NCBI RefSeq assembly: GCF_000169335.1
Contig: NZ_AAXW01000017.1
Coordinates: forward strand, 1-64,000
DNA length: 64,000 bases
Direction of reading: 5' to 3'
Origin: Crocosphaera chwakensis CCY0110
GTDB taxonomy: Bacteria > Cyanobacteriota > Cyanobacteriia > Cyanobacteriales > Microcystaceae
A program made the position numbers and the translations under genes. Below the pieces are notes generated by a model. The model worked only from the letters and a program-made list of their open reading frames with translations. It had not been told where the DNA came from and made no database searches. The first letter of the stretch is position 1, and the number at the start of each line of letters is the position of its first letter. Below are positions 36,167 through 45,769 of this stretch, one piece after another.

Positions 36167-36748
36167 CTAATTAAAATTAACTTTATCGTAAATATCAATA
36201 AGAGCAATTTCAAAATTAACAGAAGATAGGGTTAAAGTATCGGTAGAATTATTGTATTCGATAAACGTCCATTTATTGGATTCTTGACGACTATATTGTT
36301 CAATATGAATACAATTTTGATCAATTAAAATATATTCTTGAAAACTAGAAATAGTGCGATAAGCTGCAAATTTTTCGTCTTTATCATAATTTCTAGTTGA
36401 CGTAGATAATACTTCAACAATGAGTAAAGGATTAATTAAAGTATCGTTACGATTTTGAGCATATTCTAAAGGTTGATTAACTACCATTATATCAGGATAA
36501 GTATAGATTTTTTCTGAAGGAATCCATAACCGTTGATCGGTCATAAAAACGTCCAATGGTTTGCCTTTAAGGGCAAAGTTTAAAGCACTACTCAAGTTTA
36601 ATGCAATTTTATTATGATTCGGTGTACCACCAGCCATTTCAATGATTTCTCCTTTAATATAATGATGTCGTTGTTGAGCATCAGCTTCTAATTTTAAATA
36701 TTCTTCAGGAGTATAGAATTTTGTTTTTTTCTGTACATCAATTACCAT
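36167..36748 (-). CDS. Uma2 family (DUF820) putative nuclease
   Basis: 193 aa from the ATG at 36748, chosen because GAGGT lies 5 bases upstream; an in-frame TTG at 36772 has no such site. The Uma2 pattern is complete: FYTPEEYLKLE, HYIKGEIIEMAGG, PDIMVVNQPLEY, LIVEVLSTSTRNYDKDEKF and FQEYILIDQ, a PD-(D/E)xK-type core. Such genes are highly repeated in cyanobacteria and their biological role is unknown. Confidence 0.85.
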   Translation of the reverse strand: MVIDVQKKTKFYTPEEYLKLEADAQQRHHYIKGEIIEMAGGTPNHNKIALNLSSALNFALKGKPLDVFMTDQRLWIPSEKIYTYPDIMVVNQPLEYAQNRNDTLINPLLIVEVLSTSTRNYDKDEKFAAYRTISSFQEYILIDQNCIHIEQYSRQESNKWTFIEYNNSTDTLTLSSVNFEIALIDIYDKVNFN

Positions 36749-36793
36749 ATTTGACCTCAATTTTTTTAACAACTTAAACTGAATAAATGACTT

Positions 36794-38122
36794 TTAAGAA
36801 CCGAAAATACGTCGCCACCAAGGGACATTTTTAAATTCAACAAAATTAATTTTTTTACGAATATCATAAAGGTTCCATCCCGTTAAACGAGATAAAGTTA
36901 TTGCTTCTTTGTCTTGTCTTTCTCTCACTGATTGATAATAAGTTTGTGCTGCCTCACAATCTCTTTTTTCTCGAAAGGGATGACGAATAATATATCTTCC
37001 TTGAAATAATTGATTATTAGCAGTTTCTTGAAACTTCAAATCTTCAGGAAAATGATCCCGATCATAGCGAACATGAAGACGGGTAATAAACACATTATTA
37101 AACTGTCTGTTACGACCATTATTTAACCAAAATACTCCCGCTTTTTCTAATTCTTCTTGGTTCAACGGTTGTGCTGAACAAGGGTCGCAATTAGCCATAT
37201 TCCAAGCGTATTCAATAAAAGCGACTTTCTTGCCGTTTTGTTCATAACTTTTAGCAAACATTGCCTTATAAAATGGGGCAAATTCTTGTTGAATGAACTC
37301 AGGAATTTCTACATTAGAAGGAACCTTTACTGTACGATAATTAGTTAGTTCCACTTGTCCTTTAGGAGATAATAAGTAAACAATTAAATCCTGTTCTCCT
37401 TGAGCATTTAACATTCCTAAGCGAATTGGTAACATAAATTTAGGAGATTCATAAGCCATCATCAAAGGACGAAGGGATTTAAACCCCGTATTTTCGTATT
37501 CCGTTAAATTTACTTTAGCGACAAAAAATTTAAGATTTTGCTGAATATAAGGTTGTAAAATTTCACTAGCTCCATTGGGGATTTCATAGCCATTTTCTCG
37601 TAACCAAACTTCTAACCCATTGGACTCTTTTGCACTGAGAATAACAATATCATATTCTCCTACTGTAAATTCTTCTTCAACCGTTACCCCTAAAGCATTA
37701 TCACGACTTTCTTTCATTTCTGACGCTGCTTGAGGAGCAGCAGGGGTTCTGAAAACTTCATCTTCTAAATAGGAACGATCACAGGGATCTTCATCAAAAT
37801 ATTCCACTAATCTCGGCGCACTAAAAGCATCTAATCTTTCAATAATTGCTGGTTCTCCAACTTTCACTTGTTCTTCAGTTAAAACAACAGGAACAGGGAC
37901 AACCATAGCAAAGTCATTAACCGATCCTTGATAATCATTAGCCATAGTTAAAACAGTGCGTTTTCCGTCCCTAGCAATAATAACTTGAGAAGCTTGATTA
38001 TACAGATTGCTATCAGCTTTGGCGACATAAAAACCACAAAAAGCAAAAGCGGAATTCATAGAAAATAATAAGCAGAGAAAAACCAAAAATAGAAGTGTCA
38101 AACTGCGACTGAATCTGATCAT
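36794..38122 (-). CDS. DUF2330 exported protein
   Basis: 442 aa with a signal peptide (about 1-27). The mature N-terminus CGFYVAKADSNLYNQASQ, then RTVLTMANDYQG and FAMVVPVPV, matches DUF2330. A Cys pair (CDPCSAQ) lies near residue 312 and the C-terminus is basic. Function unknown; family members are extracytoplasmic. It is 45 bp upstream of the Uma2 gene on the same strand. Confidence 0.85.
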   Translation of the reverse strand: MIRFSRSLTLLFLVFLCLLFSMNSAFAFCGFYVAKADSNLYNQASQVIIARDGKRTVLTMANDYQGSVNDFAMVVPVPVVLTEEQVKVGEPAIIERLDAFSAPRLVEYFDEDPCDRSYLEDEVFRTPAAPQAASEMKESRDNALGVTVEEEFTVGEYDIVILSAKESNGLEVWLRENGYEIPNGASEILQPYIQQNLKFFVAKVNLTEYENTGFKSLRPLMMAYESPKFMLPIRLGMLNAQGEQDLIVYLLSPKGQVELTNYRTVKVPSNVEIPEFIQQEFAPFYKAMFAKSYEQNGKKVAFIEYAWNMANCDPCSAQPLNQEELEKAGVFWLNNGRNRQFNNVFITRLHVRYDRDHFPEDLKFQETANNQLFQGRYIIRHPFREKRDCEAAQTYYQSVRERQDKEAITLSRLTGWNLYDIRKKINFVEFKNVPWWRRIFGS

Positions 38123-38645
38123 ATTTTTTATATAATTTCTTGTAAATGAAGGATCTTGATTAAAGGGTCAGTGTTACTAAGTGAGTGTACAAAATTAATT
38201 TCCTAGTTAAGACAGGCAAAAGGCAACGAGTTTATGGGGATCATAGGGGATAAAACCTGGTTTCTAAAAGTGAAAATTTTTTGGAGCGAGGCATAAATCC
38301 TCCTTACACAAACAACTTCTGTGGGATAGCGTCGAAAGCAGATCGAGGAACTTCTGACTTCGTTAATGCAATGTGTAATTCATTTTTCTTAGGTACTTAT
38401 TTATCTTATCCTCCCCAAGGAAGTGAGACCAGAGGAAAATTCGCTCTGATGAATCTCATCATCAGACAAGCCCACAGGAGCATAAAAAAAATCTTAACAA
38501 AGAGGAAAAACTAAGGTAACGACCGTTTTGCCCTTCTTTTTGCCTGATGTATTAGGGGGGTTAACTTTGGTAGTATAAAAGAGTCGTTATCATAAGGAAC
38601 TAAAAATCTTTACAATAGTAGCATTATTAATGTTCTTAAATTATT
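38123..38645. other. Long intergenic region with possible structured RNA or small gene
   Basis: 523 bp between the DUF2330 gene and the Wzc-like gene. It is less AT-rich than other gaps. A frame from TTG 38281 to 38514 (77 codons) lacks a good start and any family match. A perfect 8-bp stem, TCTGATGA with TCATCAGA and a 6-nt loop, lies near 38447-38469. A promoter-like stretch is possible before the Wzc-like gene. I cannot tell whether the middle is a non-coding RNA. Confidence 0.35.
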
Positions 38646-40856
38646 ATGGCGCCCCCAATTGTTAAACGATTTGCTATTTCTTTTCAACAAAACTACTGGT
38701 TAGGATTTTTAACCATGATAGCTGGTTTTGGAGTCTCAGGATTGGTCGCTCTACAACCACCGCCACCTCCTCCGGCTCCTACCTATACAGCGTTTGGACA
38801 ATTGAGCTTTACCGAACCCCCTCCGGCGTTTACAACAACAGGGAATGAACTGCAAGCCCAAGGAAGAGGGCTATCGTTGAGCAAAAGTACCCTCTTATCT
38901 GGGCGGGTGCTTCAAAATGTAATGGATAAATTAGAATTATCCGCCAAGGAAATTCAACAAATACAAGAAAAAGCCCTAGTCATAGAGCTACCGGAGCAAG
39001 ATAAACGAGGACAAACCTCTTCTTCAGTTATTAGACTGCAATATACCGATAAACAATCTCCTACTCGCGCCACATTGATTCTAGACGCTTTTATGGAGGA
39101 GATGGTGGACCATAGTCGTTGGCTCAATACCTCTGAATTGAGAAGTCGTATTGATGCACTCAGTAAACGACTTGAGCAAGTTAAACAAGACCTAACCGCA
39201 GCAGAAAATAGATTTTATCGCTATGTATCTCAACAAGGGTCAGATTTACTAGCCATTCAAGATGGTAGTCTTTTTAGTGGAATCACCAGTTCTCAACAAA
39301 GACAACGGGAATTAGGCTTAGCCCTTCAAGAAATAGACGGTCGCATCAACAGTCTAATCAATCAGTTAGGGTTAACACCGCAACAAGCTTACGCTTCAGT
39401 CGCTTTGAGTGCTGACCCGATTTTAGCCAACTTACGAGCGCAAATTTTGCAAATTGAGCAACAATTAGAACGACTAAAAATAGATTTACGGCCAGAACAC
39501 CCCACAATTGAAAAACTGCTCAAAGAAAAACAAGTCAACGAAACCCTCTTTCAACAAAGAGCCCAAGAATTAATCGGTGCCAGAGATTTAGCCCCCATTC
39601 CCATCAGTCAGATTCGTCAAGATAGTAGTCTTGACCCTAGCAGACAACAATTAGCTAATGAACTTCTAGCCTTAGAAACCAGACGGGCTGGATTAGTGAA
39701 GCAATTAAATTCAGTCATTGACACAGAACAAAAATTACGCGAGCAATACGAAAAATTCCCAGATAAGCAGTTACAACAAGCCAAACTGGTTCAAGAGGTA
39801 GAATTTCAACGAATTGTTTATCAAAATATTTTAACCGCCTTGGTAGATGCTCAAGCAGCAGAAGCAGAAACTGTCGGTAGTTTATCCGAAGCGGTTCCCC
39901 CGACTTTTCGACCGACCCGTCCCCAAAGACCTCAAGAAAAAAATAAGTTACTCATTATTGCAGCCGGTGGTGGTATCGGTTTAGTCGCGGGGTTAGGATT
40001 AATTCTTCTATTGGCTTTAATCGACGATCGCTTACATACCCCTCAAGAACTTAGGGACTCCCTCACCGATCGCGAAATTCCCCTTTTGGGACAGTTACCC
40101 TTTATCTATAGTTCTCTTTACCGAGAGGATCTTAGTCCCGTTTTATTGGAAGGAGACGCAGGAGACTTGAGTTTCTATGAACGGGTTCGCAGTAACTTAC
40201 GTCGCCTGGGCTCAGATATGTCGAAAGTGGTGATGATCACCAGTGTGAGTAATGAAGAAGGAAAAAGCGCAACCGCTTATAATCTAGCCATTGCCTCGGC
40301 ACAAGCAGGAAAACGTACCTTATTAATAGAAGGAGATTTGCGATCATCGTCTAAAGCCCGATGGTTAGAAATCACCCCAGACCCCAATAGTAGCTTAGAA
40401 CCGTTACGATTCTACCAAAACCGCGCCGATGCTGTTGTATTAGTACCAGGAGTCCCCTATTTGTCTATCTTACCCAGTCCCGGTCCTCAAAGTCAGGCTG
40501 CAGCGATTATTGAATCAAGCGAATTACGATTACTTCTAGACAATGTTAAAGGCAACTATGACATGGTGATTATTGACACTCCGTCTCTATCTCGCTGTAA
40601 CGATGCCCTCCTGTTAGAACCCTTCACCGATGGTTTAGTCTTAGTCACTCGACCCGGTGTCACCCGTTCTAGCTTGTTAAATGAGGCGATCGATCAATTA
40701 TCTGATGCGGAGGTTCCTGTTTTAGGGGCAGTGGTCAATGGAGTAGAAGATTTAGTGGCACCGGTCAGTAATGTACCAGAAACAGATAACAATGGTAATG
40801 GTAACGGCAATGGTCATGGCACAGAAATTCCTATCTTTAAAGAAAATCCTGTTTAA
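38646..40856 (+). CDS. Wzc/GumC-like polysaccharide copolymerase with kinase-like ATPase domain
   Basis: 736 aa. Residues 17-37 and about 435-460 are membrane helices flanking a periplasmic coiled-coil (Wzz/GNVR) region; PPPPPPAPTY follows helix 1. The cytoplasmic domain is BY-kinase-like, with Walker A SVSNEEGKSATAYNLA, Walker A' TLLIEGDLR and Walker B MVIIDTPSLSRCNDA. It should set chain length in exopolysaccharide or O-antigen export. The C-terminal Tyr cluster of true BY-kinases is missing; the tail is instead Asn/Gly-rich (NGNGNGNGHG). murJ follows 69 bp downstream. Confidence 0.88.
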   Translation: MAPPIVKRFAISFQQNYWLGFLTMIAGFGVSGLVALQPPPPPPAPTYTAFGQLSFTEPPPAFTTTGNELQAQGRGLSLSKSTLLSGRVLQNVMDKLELSAKEIQQIQEKALVIELPEQDKRGQTSSSVIRLQYTDKQSPTRATLILDAFMEEMVDHSRWLNTSELRSRIDALSKRLEQVKQDLTAAENRFYRYVSQQGSDLLAIQDGSLFSGITSSQQRQRELGLALQEIDGRINSLINQLGLTPQQAYASVALSADPILANLRAQILQIEQQLERLKIDLRPEHPTIEKLLKEKQVNETLFQQRAQELIGARDLAPIPISQIRQDSSLDPSRQQLANELLALETRRAGLVKQLNSVIDTEQKLREQYEKFPDKQLQQAKLVQEVEFQRIVYQNILTALVDAQAAEAETVGSLSEAVPPTFRPTRPQRPQEKNKLLIIAAGGGIGLVAGLGLILLLALIDDRLHTPQELRDSLTDREIPLLGQLPFIYSSLYREDLSPVLLEGDAGDLSFYERVRSNLRRLGSDMSKVVMITSVSNEEGKSATAYNLAIASAQAGKRTLLIEGDLRSSSKARWLEITPDPNSSLEPLRFYQNRADAVVLVPGVPYLSILPSPGPQSQAAAIIESSELRLLLDNVKGNYDMVIIDTPSLSRCNDALLLEPFTDGLVLVTRPGVTRSSLLNEAIDQLSDAEVPVLGAVVNGVEDLVAPVSNVPETDNNGNGNGNGHGTEIPIFKENPV

Positions 40857-40925
40857 ACAAGATACCCTCTTGTTTCAAGTCACGGAATCTTGAATAATAA
40901 GTGACAATTTGTTGTAGGGAGTGCC

Positions 40926-42524
40926 GTGTCTATTAACCCGAAAAAGTCCCGTTCCTTAGTAAGCATTGCTGGCCTGGTTGCTGTCGCTACTCTGATTAGT
41001 AAAATCTTTGGGTTAGTACGTGAACAAGCGATCGCAGCAGCCTTTGGGGTTGGCCCAGTAGTCAATGCTTACGCCTATGCCTATGTTATCCCTGGTTTCT
41101 TATTAATTTTACTGGGGGGTATCAACGGACCGTTTCACAGTGCATTAATTAGTGTTTTAGCAAAGCGAGATAAGTCAGAAGCAGCCCCATTAGTGGAAAC
41201 AGTAACCACCCTAATTAGTGGGGTGTTGTTGCTGGTAACAATTGTTTTGATTGTCTTCGCCGATACCTTTATCTCAATTTTAGCCCCTGGGTTAGAAGGA
41301 GAGGTTAAAGCGATCGCTATTCAACAATTACAAATTATGGCGCCTTTGGCTCTATTAGCTGGCCTCATTGGTATCGGTTTTGGAACCCTAAACGCTGCTG
41401 ATCAATATCTCTTACCCAGTATTAGCCCTTTATTTTCCAGTGTGGCCATTGTTATCGGGGTTTGGATCTTAATCTGGCAGTTTGGCAGCAATTTGAACAA
41501 CCCCGAAAATTGGTATTTAGGGGGTATGGTTTTGGCCGGAGGAACCCTCGCCGGCGGGGTTTTACAATGGTTAGCTCAACTGGGAGCGCAATGGCAAGCA
41601 GGGATGGGAAAACTGCGGTTACGCTTTAACTGGCGACTTCCAGGGGTGATGGATGTGATGAAGGTGATGGGTCCTGCTACTCTTTCATCGGGAATGTTAC
41701 ATATTAATGTTTATACTGACCTATTTTTTGCCTCGTTTATTGAAAATGCGGCCGCAGCCATGCGTTACGCCAATTTCATTGTCTTAACCCCCTTAGGCAT
41801 TATTTCTAATATGATTTTAGTGCCGTTTATGCCAGTCTTCTCTCGTTTAACGGCTCCTGAAAATTGGCCTGAATTAAAAGTAAGAATTCGTCAAGGGTTA
41901 TTATTGACGGCGTTAACTATGTTGCCGTTAACCGCTATTTTTATCGCTTTAGCTGATGTTATTATTCGGGTTATTTATCAGCGCGGTGCTTTTAAATCGG
42001 CCGATGCTGATATGGTGATTCCAGTTTTAATGACTTATGGAATTGGAATGTTTTTCTATTTAGCAAGGGATGTTTTAGTTAGGGTTTTTTACGCTTTGGG
42101 GGACGGTGAAACTCCGTTTCGTATTAGTATTTTTAATATTTTTCTTAATGGTTTTCTGGATTTTATTTTGTATAAACCGTTTAAAACACCTGGCTTAGTT
42201 CTAGCTACCATTGGGGTTAATTTAGTTTCTTTGATTATTTTTATAGGCATTCTTAATAAGCGTTTAGGCGGTTTACCTTTAAAAGAATGGGGTAATGCCT
42301 TATTAGCATTAACTGGGATTAGTTTTGTGGCTGGTGTGGCAAGTTGGGGGGTTAGTTGGGGTTGGCAACAATTTTATACTGGTAATAATTTAATTTTACA
42401 ATTATTACAATTACTCTTATCTGTTATTACTGCTATCCTGATTTTTCTGGTTTTATCCATTCAATTAAAATTACCAGAAGTTGATCTATTACTCTCTCGA
42501 ATTAAAGGAAAATTTCAAAGCTAA
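40926..42524 (+). CDS. murJ: Lipid II flippase MurJ (MviN)
   Basis: 532 aa with about 14 membrane helices. The N-terminus SLVSIAGLVAVATLISKIFG, then LVREQAIAAAFG, and AIIQRGAF-like VIRVIYQRGAF are MurJ/MviN signatures. It moves lipid-linked peptidoglycan precursor across the plasma membrane. The start is GTG at 40926 with GGGAG 5 bases upstream. HIP1 sites occur inside the gene. Confidence 0.94.
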   Translation: MSINPKKSRSLVSIAGLVAVATLISKIFGLVREQAIAAAFGVGPVVNAYAYAYVIPGFLLILLGGINGPFHSALISVLAKRDKSEAAPLVETVTTLISGVLLLVTIVLIVFADTFISILAPGLEGEVKAIAIQQLQIMAPLALLAGLIGIGFGTLNAADQYLLPSISPLFSSVAIVIGVWILIWQFGSNLNNPENWYLGGMVLAGGTLAGGVLQWLAQLGAQWQAGMGKLRLRFNWRLPGVMDVMKVMGPATLSSGMLHINVYTDLFFASFIENAAAAMRYANFIVLTPLGIISNMILVPFMPVFSRLTAPENWPELKVRIRQGLLLTALTMLPLTAIFIALADVIIRVIYQRGAFKSADADMVIPVLMTYGIGMFFYLARDVLVRVFYALGDGETPFRISIFNIFLNGFLDFILYKPFKTPGLVLATIGVNLVSLIIFIGILNKRLGGLPLKEWGNALLALTGISFVAGVASWGVSWGWQQFYTGNNLILQLLQLLLSVITAILIFLVLSIQLKLPEVDLLLSRIKGKFQS

Positions 42525-42628
42525 CTTGTTTTATACATAAGATACACCATAATACTACGAAAGTTTTATACTAAATTCAGGTTTAAAAATAGACTAACAA
42601 ACGCTATAACCATTATGATTAGGACGTT

Positions 42629-42674
42629 GATAGAATCAGGGAACCTTGTAGGCTGATACACTGCCTACCTTACA
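42629..42674. other. Stem-loop GTAGGC...GCCTAC after murJ
   Basis: GTAGGC at 42649-42654 and GCCTAC at 42664-42669 form a 6-bp stem with a 9-nt loop in the 187-bp gap between murJ and the antiporter gene. It may mark the end of the murJ transcript. No T-tract follows, so it is not a typical intrinsic terminator. Confidence 0.3.
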
Positions 42675-42711
42675 GTAATGTCCTAACTAATTAATCATAA
42701 ATACTAAAACT

Positions 42712-43923
42712 ATGACTAATTTAGAGCAAAATCTTCCCTTAATCATTTTATTAATAGGGGTGATAATAATTTTATCTATCTTAACTAAATTTGGACTACA
42801 ACGTTTTAATATACCTATATTAGTTGGTTATCTTTGTTTAGGATTATTATTAAGAATAATTGAAGATAATGTTAACTTATTGGCAGATGCGGGCTTAGAA
42901 ATTATTAAATTTTTAGCAGATGTGGGCTTAATTTGTTTACTATTTCGTGTTGGTTTAGAAAGTGATTTAGGTAAACTAATTCAACAGTTAAGAAGAGCAA
43001 GTTTAGTTTGGTTAGGTGATGTAGCTATTAGTGGTATGGCGGGTTTTGTTATTCCTGTGGTATTTCTTCAATTAGATATAATTTCTAGCTTATTTATTGC
43101 AACTGCCATGACAGCAACTAGCGTAGGAATATCTGTTAGTATTTGGCAAGAAGCTCAAGCGTTAAACTCACCCAACGGTGAATTAATGTTAGATGTAGCA
43201 GAAATGGATGATATTTCTGCAATTTTTTTAATGGCTTTACTATTTAATATAGTCCCTGTGATTCATAATGGTTCTCAAACAAATTTAGATTTATTGATTT
43301 TTAAAACTGTTGTATTATTTATTTTTAAAGCCATATTTTTTGCGGGATTTTGTTTCTTTTTTTCTCGTTATTTAGAATCTCATATTACCGCTTTTTTTCG
43401 TAAGTTTGATCCGCCGGCTGATTTTACTTTAACTATTGTCGGATTTGGTTTTTTGATAGCTGCGATCGCAGGATTATTAGGGTTTTCTCAAGCAGTGGGA
43501 GCCTTTTTTGCAGGATTAGTCTTTAGTCGAGATCCTGAAGCGGTCAAAATCGATGCTTCTTTTGAGATGCTATATGATTTGTTTGTTCCTTTCTTTTTTA
43601 TTAGTATTGGTTTAGCTATTGATGTTACTACTTTGGGAAACGCCACTGTTTGGGGAACCATTTTATTAATTGGAGCCGTCTTAGGAAAATTAATCGGTGC
43701 TGGTTTACCCACTTTCCTGATGACAGGATGGCACGGTTCTATAATCATAGGCTTAAGTATGGTTCCAAGAGCAGAAATTATGATGGTAGTCATGCAACGT
43801 GGATTACATTTAGGAGAATGGGCTGTGTCAACTCACATCTTTTCTGCAATGATCTTTGTTAGCTCGGTTACCTGTGTGGTTACTCCTTTGATATTGCGAT
43901 CGCTCCTCAAACCAGCAGATTAA
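42712..43923 (+). CDS. CPA2-family cation/proton antiporter
   Basis: 403 aa with 12-13 membrane helices, a KefB/NapA-type exchanger. Typical elements are NIPILVGYLCLGLLL in helix 2, the TATSVGIS discontinuous helix, the DD pair in VAEMDDISAIFLMA, and MVPRAEIMMVVMQRG. It exchanges Na+ or K+ for H+ across the membrane. No TrkA-N regulatory domain is present. It is monocistronic by spacing. Confidence 0.88.
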   Translation: MTNLEQNLPLIILLIGVIIILSILTKFGLQRFNIPILVGYLCLGLLLRIIEDNVNLLADAGLEIIKFLADVGLICLLFRVGLESDLGKLIQQLRRASLVWLGDVAISGMAGFVIPVVFLQLDIISSLFIATAMTATSVGISVSIWQEAQALNSPNGELMLDVAEMDDISAIFLMALLFNIVPVIHNGSQTNLDLLIFKTVVLFIFKAIFFAGFCFFFSRYLESHITAFFRKFDPPADFTLTIVGFGFLIAAIAGLLGFSQAVGAFFAGLVFSRDPEAVKIDASFEMLYDLFVPFFFISIGLAIDVTTLGNATVWGTILLIGAVLGKLIGAGLPTFLMTGWHGSIIIGLSMVPRAEIMMVVMQRGLHLGEWAVSTHIFSAMIFVSSVTCVVTPLILRSLLKPAD

Positions 43924-44169
43924 TTTAGGAACCCCATAACCCTAATCCTGTGCTAACTTTAACGAATTTTTCTATTAATTCCTTTCTGTATAATGGCCCA
44001 TCTTTCAAAATCTTATGTTATATTTAAGATAACTATAAACTCGTTTATAACCTGAGTTTGTCATCAACAGTACCGATAATCTCTAAATTAAGATGAAAGT
44101 TCAACGGGCTGTTAATTGGTTGGCAAGCAACAAAAGGGAAGCAACTATATCACAGGAGCCGTCTGCCTG

Positions 44170-44313
44170 ATGGACTATTTAGAAAAAGTTCTAGAAAAGC
44201 TTAGAGAATTGGCCCAAAAGCTAATTGAAACCCTACTAGGCCCTCAAGCCGAACCAGAACCAGAACTGATACCCATTCCAGTCAACGACCCGAAGCGTCG
44301 CCATCATAGATAA
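44170..44313 (+). CDS. Small conserved 47-aa protein
   Basis: Product MDYLEKVLEKLRELAQKLIE, then an acidic Pro-rich stretch (QAEPEPELIPIPVND) and a basic tail KRRHHR. The ATG at 44170 with AGGAG upstream is preferred to a TTG at 44116. The first 25 residues form an amphipathic helix. It lies 11 bp before aroQ and is probably co-transcribed. Function unknown. Confidence 0.6.
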   Translation: MDYLEKVLEKLRELAQKLIETLLGPQAEPEPELIPIPVNDPKRRHHR

Positions 44314-44324
44314 GTAGGTCTGGT

Positions 44325-44795
44325 GTGTTCACTGAATCTTCTAAAAAGTTAAGTATCCTTGTCATTCATGGGCCTAATCTTAATCTGTTAGGTGTTCGTG
44401 AGCCTGGAATCTATGGTTCTATTACTTTAGAAGGGATAAACCGTCTTCTTAACGAGAAGGCGGAGTCTTTGCCTGTCACTCTATCGATTACTCAATCGAA
44501 CCACGAAGGGGTGTTAGTAGATTCAATTCAAGCTGCTTTAGGCAACTATCAAGGAATATTAATCAATGCTGCTGCTTATACCCATACAAGCATTGCCATT
44601 CGAGATGCCTTGTCTGCGATCAAAATACCCACCGTGGAGGTTCATCTAAGTAACATCTATCGACGAGAGGGGTTTCGCCATCATTCCTACATTGCTGACA
44701 TTGCAGTGGGACAGATTAGTGGTTTTGGAGCCAATAGTTATATCTTAGGATTAGAAGCTTTATATCATTATCTTAGCCAGGAACAACAACCATAG
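44325..44795 (+). CDS. aroQ: 3-dehydroquinate dehydratase, type II
   Basis: 156 aa. It removes water from 3-dehydroquinate in the shikimate pathway. Type II signatures are HGPNLNLLGVREPGIYG with the catalytic Tyr, SNHEGVLVDSI, INAAAYTHTSIAIRDAL and VEVHLSNIYRREGFRH. The start is GTG at 44325. A basic, non-conserved leader of about 8 residues precedes the core. Confidence 0.95.
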   Translation: MFTESSKKLSILVIHGPNLNLLGVREPGIYGSITLEGINRLLNEKAESLPVTLSITQSNHEGVLVDSIQAALGNYQGILINAAAYTHTSIAIRDALSAIKIPTVEVHLSNIYRREGFRHHSYIADIAVGQISGFGANSYILGLEALYHYLSQEQQP

Positions 44796-44847
44796 ATAAT
44801 TAACAAGATTTCTCTTATGAGGCTTAGAGAAAGCAATAGGAATTAGT

Positions 44848-45564
44848 ATGCGGTTAATAATATTAGTATTGATGGCGATCGGCACAGGAATTATTCTGTT
44901 GCAAAATCAACAGCCGATTATCCTTTATTTTTTGGGAACTGATGAAGAAACGGCGTTATTTGCCCTAAACCTCCCTTTAGCTATTTGGATTCTTATATTT
45001 ACCCTAGCAGGAATTATTAGTAGTTTCTTGATTCAATTATTTACCCGATCTTCTCGTGTACTTTCCTTTAATAAACCTCGTAACTCCCGTCCTCGTTCTC
45101 CAGAACCGGCTGAAACCCCCTATCAACGACCTGAACCTAAAAAAAAATCTGACTGGGAAACCCCCCCACCCCCAGAATGGGAAAATAATTCAGAAACACA
45201 AGAAGATGACGCATGGGATATTGAAGAACCTCCCGAAGAAAAGACTATTCCCCGTAATCCCTCTACCGTTCAAGACACTCGATCAGAGTTTGAAAAACAG
45301 CAACCCCCTAGAACCGTATCTCAAGAGGGAACGGTTTATTCTTATACCTATCGAGAATTAAGTGATCGCAGCGATCGCGTCGCGTCTGAACCCCCTCCAA
45401 ACCCTCCTAAATCTGAACAATCTGAAGATAAGACCCCACCTCCTCCACCGAATGGAGATGTTTACGATGCCCAATATCGTATCATTACTCCTCCCTATCA
45501 ACCGTCTCAAGAGTCTAATGATGAGGACGAAGAAAATGAGGAAGACCCAGAAAACTGGATTTAA
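44848..45564 (+). CDS. LapA-like (DUF1049) membrane protein with long disordered tail
   Basis: 238 aa. Residues 1-68 carry two membrane helices in the LapA pattern (ILLQNQQPIILYFLG between them, then LPLAIWILIFTLAGIIS). Residues 75-238 are low-complexity, rich in Pro, Glu and Asp, and have no fold signature. LapA relatives take part in envelope or LPS assembly. It lies 52 bp after aroQ. The acidic tail (NDEDEENEED) could be an interaction region. Confidence 0.8.
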   Translation: MRLIILVLMAIGTGIILLQNQQPIILYFLGTDEETALFALNLPLAIWILIFTLAGIISSFLIQLFTRSSRVLSFNKPRNSRPRSPEPAETPYQRPEPKKKSDWETPPPPEWENNSETQEDDAWDIEEPPEEKTIPRNPSTVQDTRSEFEKQQPPRTVSQEGTVYSYTYRELSDRSDRVASEPPPNPPKSEQSEDKTPPPPPNGDVYDAQYRIITPPYQPSQESNDEDEENEEDPENWI

Positions 45565-45650
45565 AACGATAGATTAAACTTTTCTTGAAGACGTTGAGTA
45601 ATTAATTCAATTTGTTGATGGCTCATTTTAGTATAGTTAATCGGCTTCAT
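45561..45650 (-). CDS. Possible 29-aa small protein, DUF6887-like start
   Basis: ATG at 45650 to TAA at 45561; the product starts MKPINYTKMSHQQIELITQR. The opening pattern MKP...M(S/N)...E/Q.L is like the start of the DUF6887 protein at 21062-21259, but the rest of the family sequence is missing. It overlaps the last bases of the LapA-like gene. It may be a decayed or very short gene. Confidence 0.3.
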   Translation of the reverse strand: MKPINYTKMSHQQIELITQRLQEKFNLSF

Positions 45651-45696
45651 TCGTTCTATTTATTGTAAAGGTTTTGTATTGCGATCGCTTTAAATA

Positions 45697-45733
45697 TAAA
45701 AAAAGAAACCCCATCTCAATTCTTAAGATGGGG
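45697..45733 (-). terminator. Intrinsic terminator of psbA
   Basis: Read on the minus strand: 8-bp GC-rich stem AGCCCCATCT / AGATGGGGTT with a 9-nt loop, followed by TCTTTTTTT. Arms are at 45709-45716 and 45726-45733. It lies 37 bp beyond the psbA stop codon and has the complete form of a Rho-independent terminator. Confidence 0.85.
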
Positions 45734-45769
45734 CTAGATGAGAAAAGGGTTTTAAGATTGAATCAAAGT

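Noticed and set aside
38281..38514. 77-codon plus-strand gene
   Set aside because: TTG start without ribosome site and no recognised family; kept only as part of the intergenic description.
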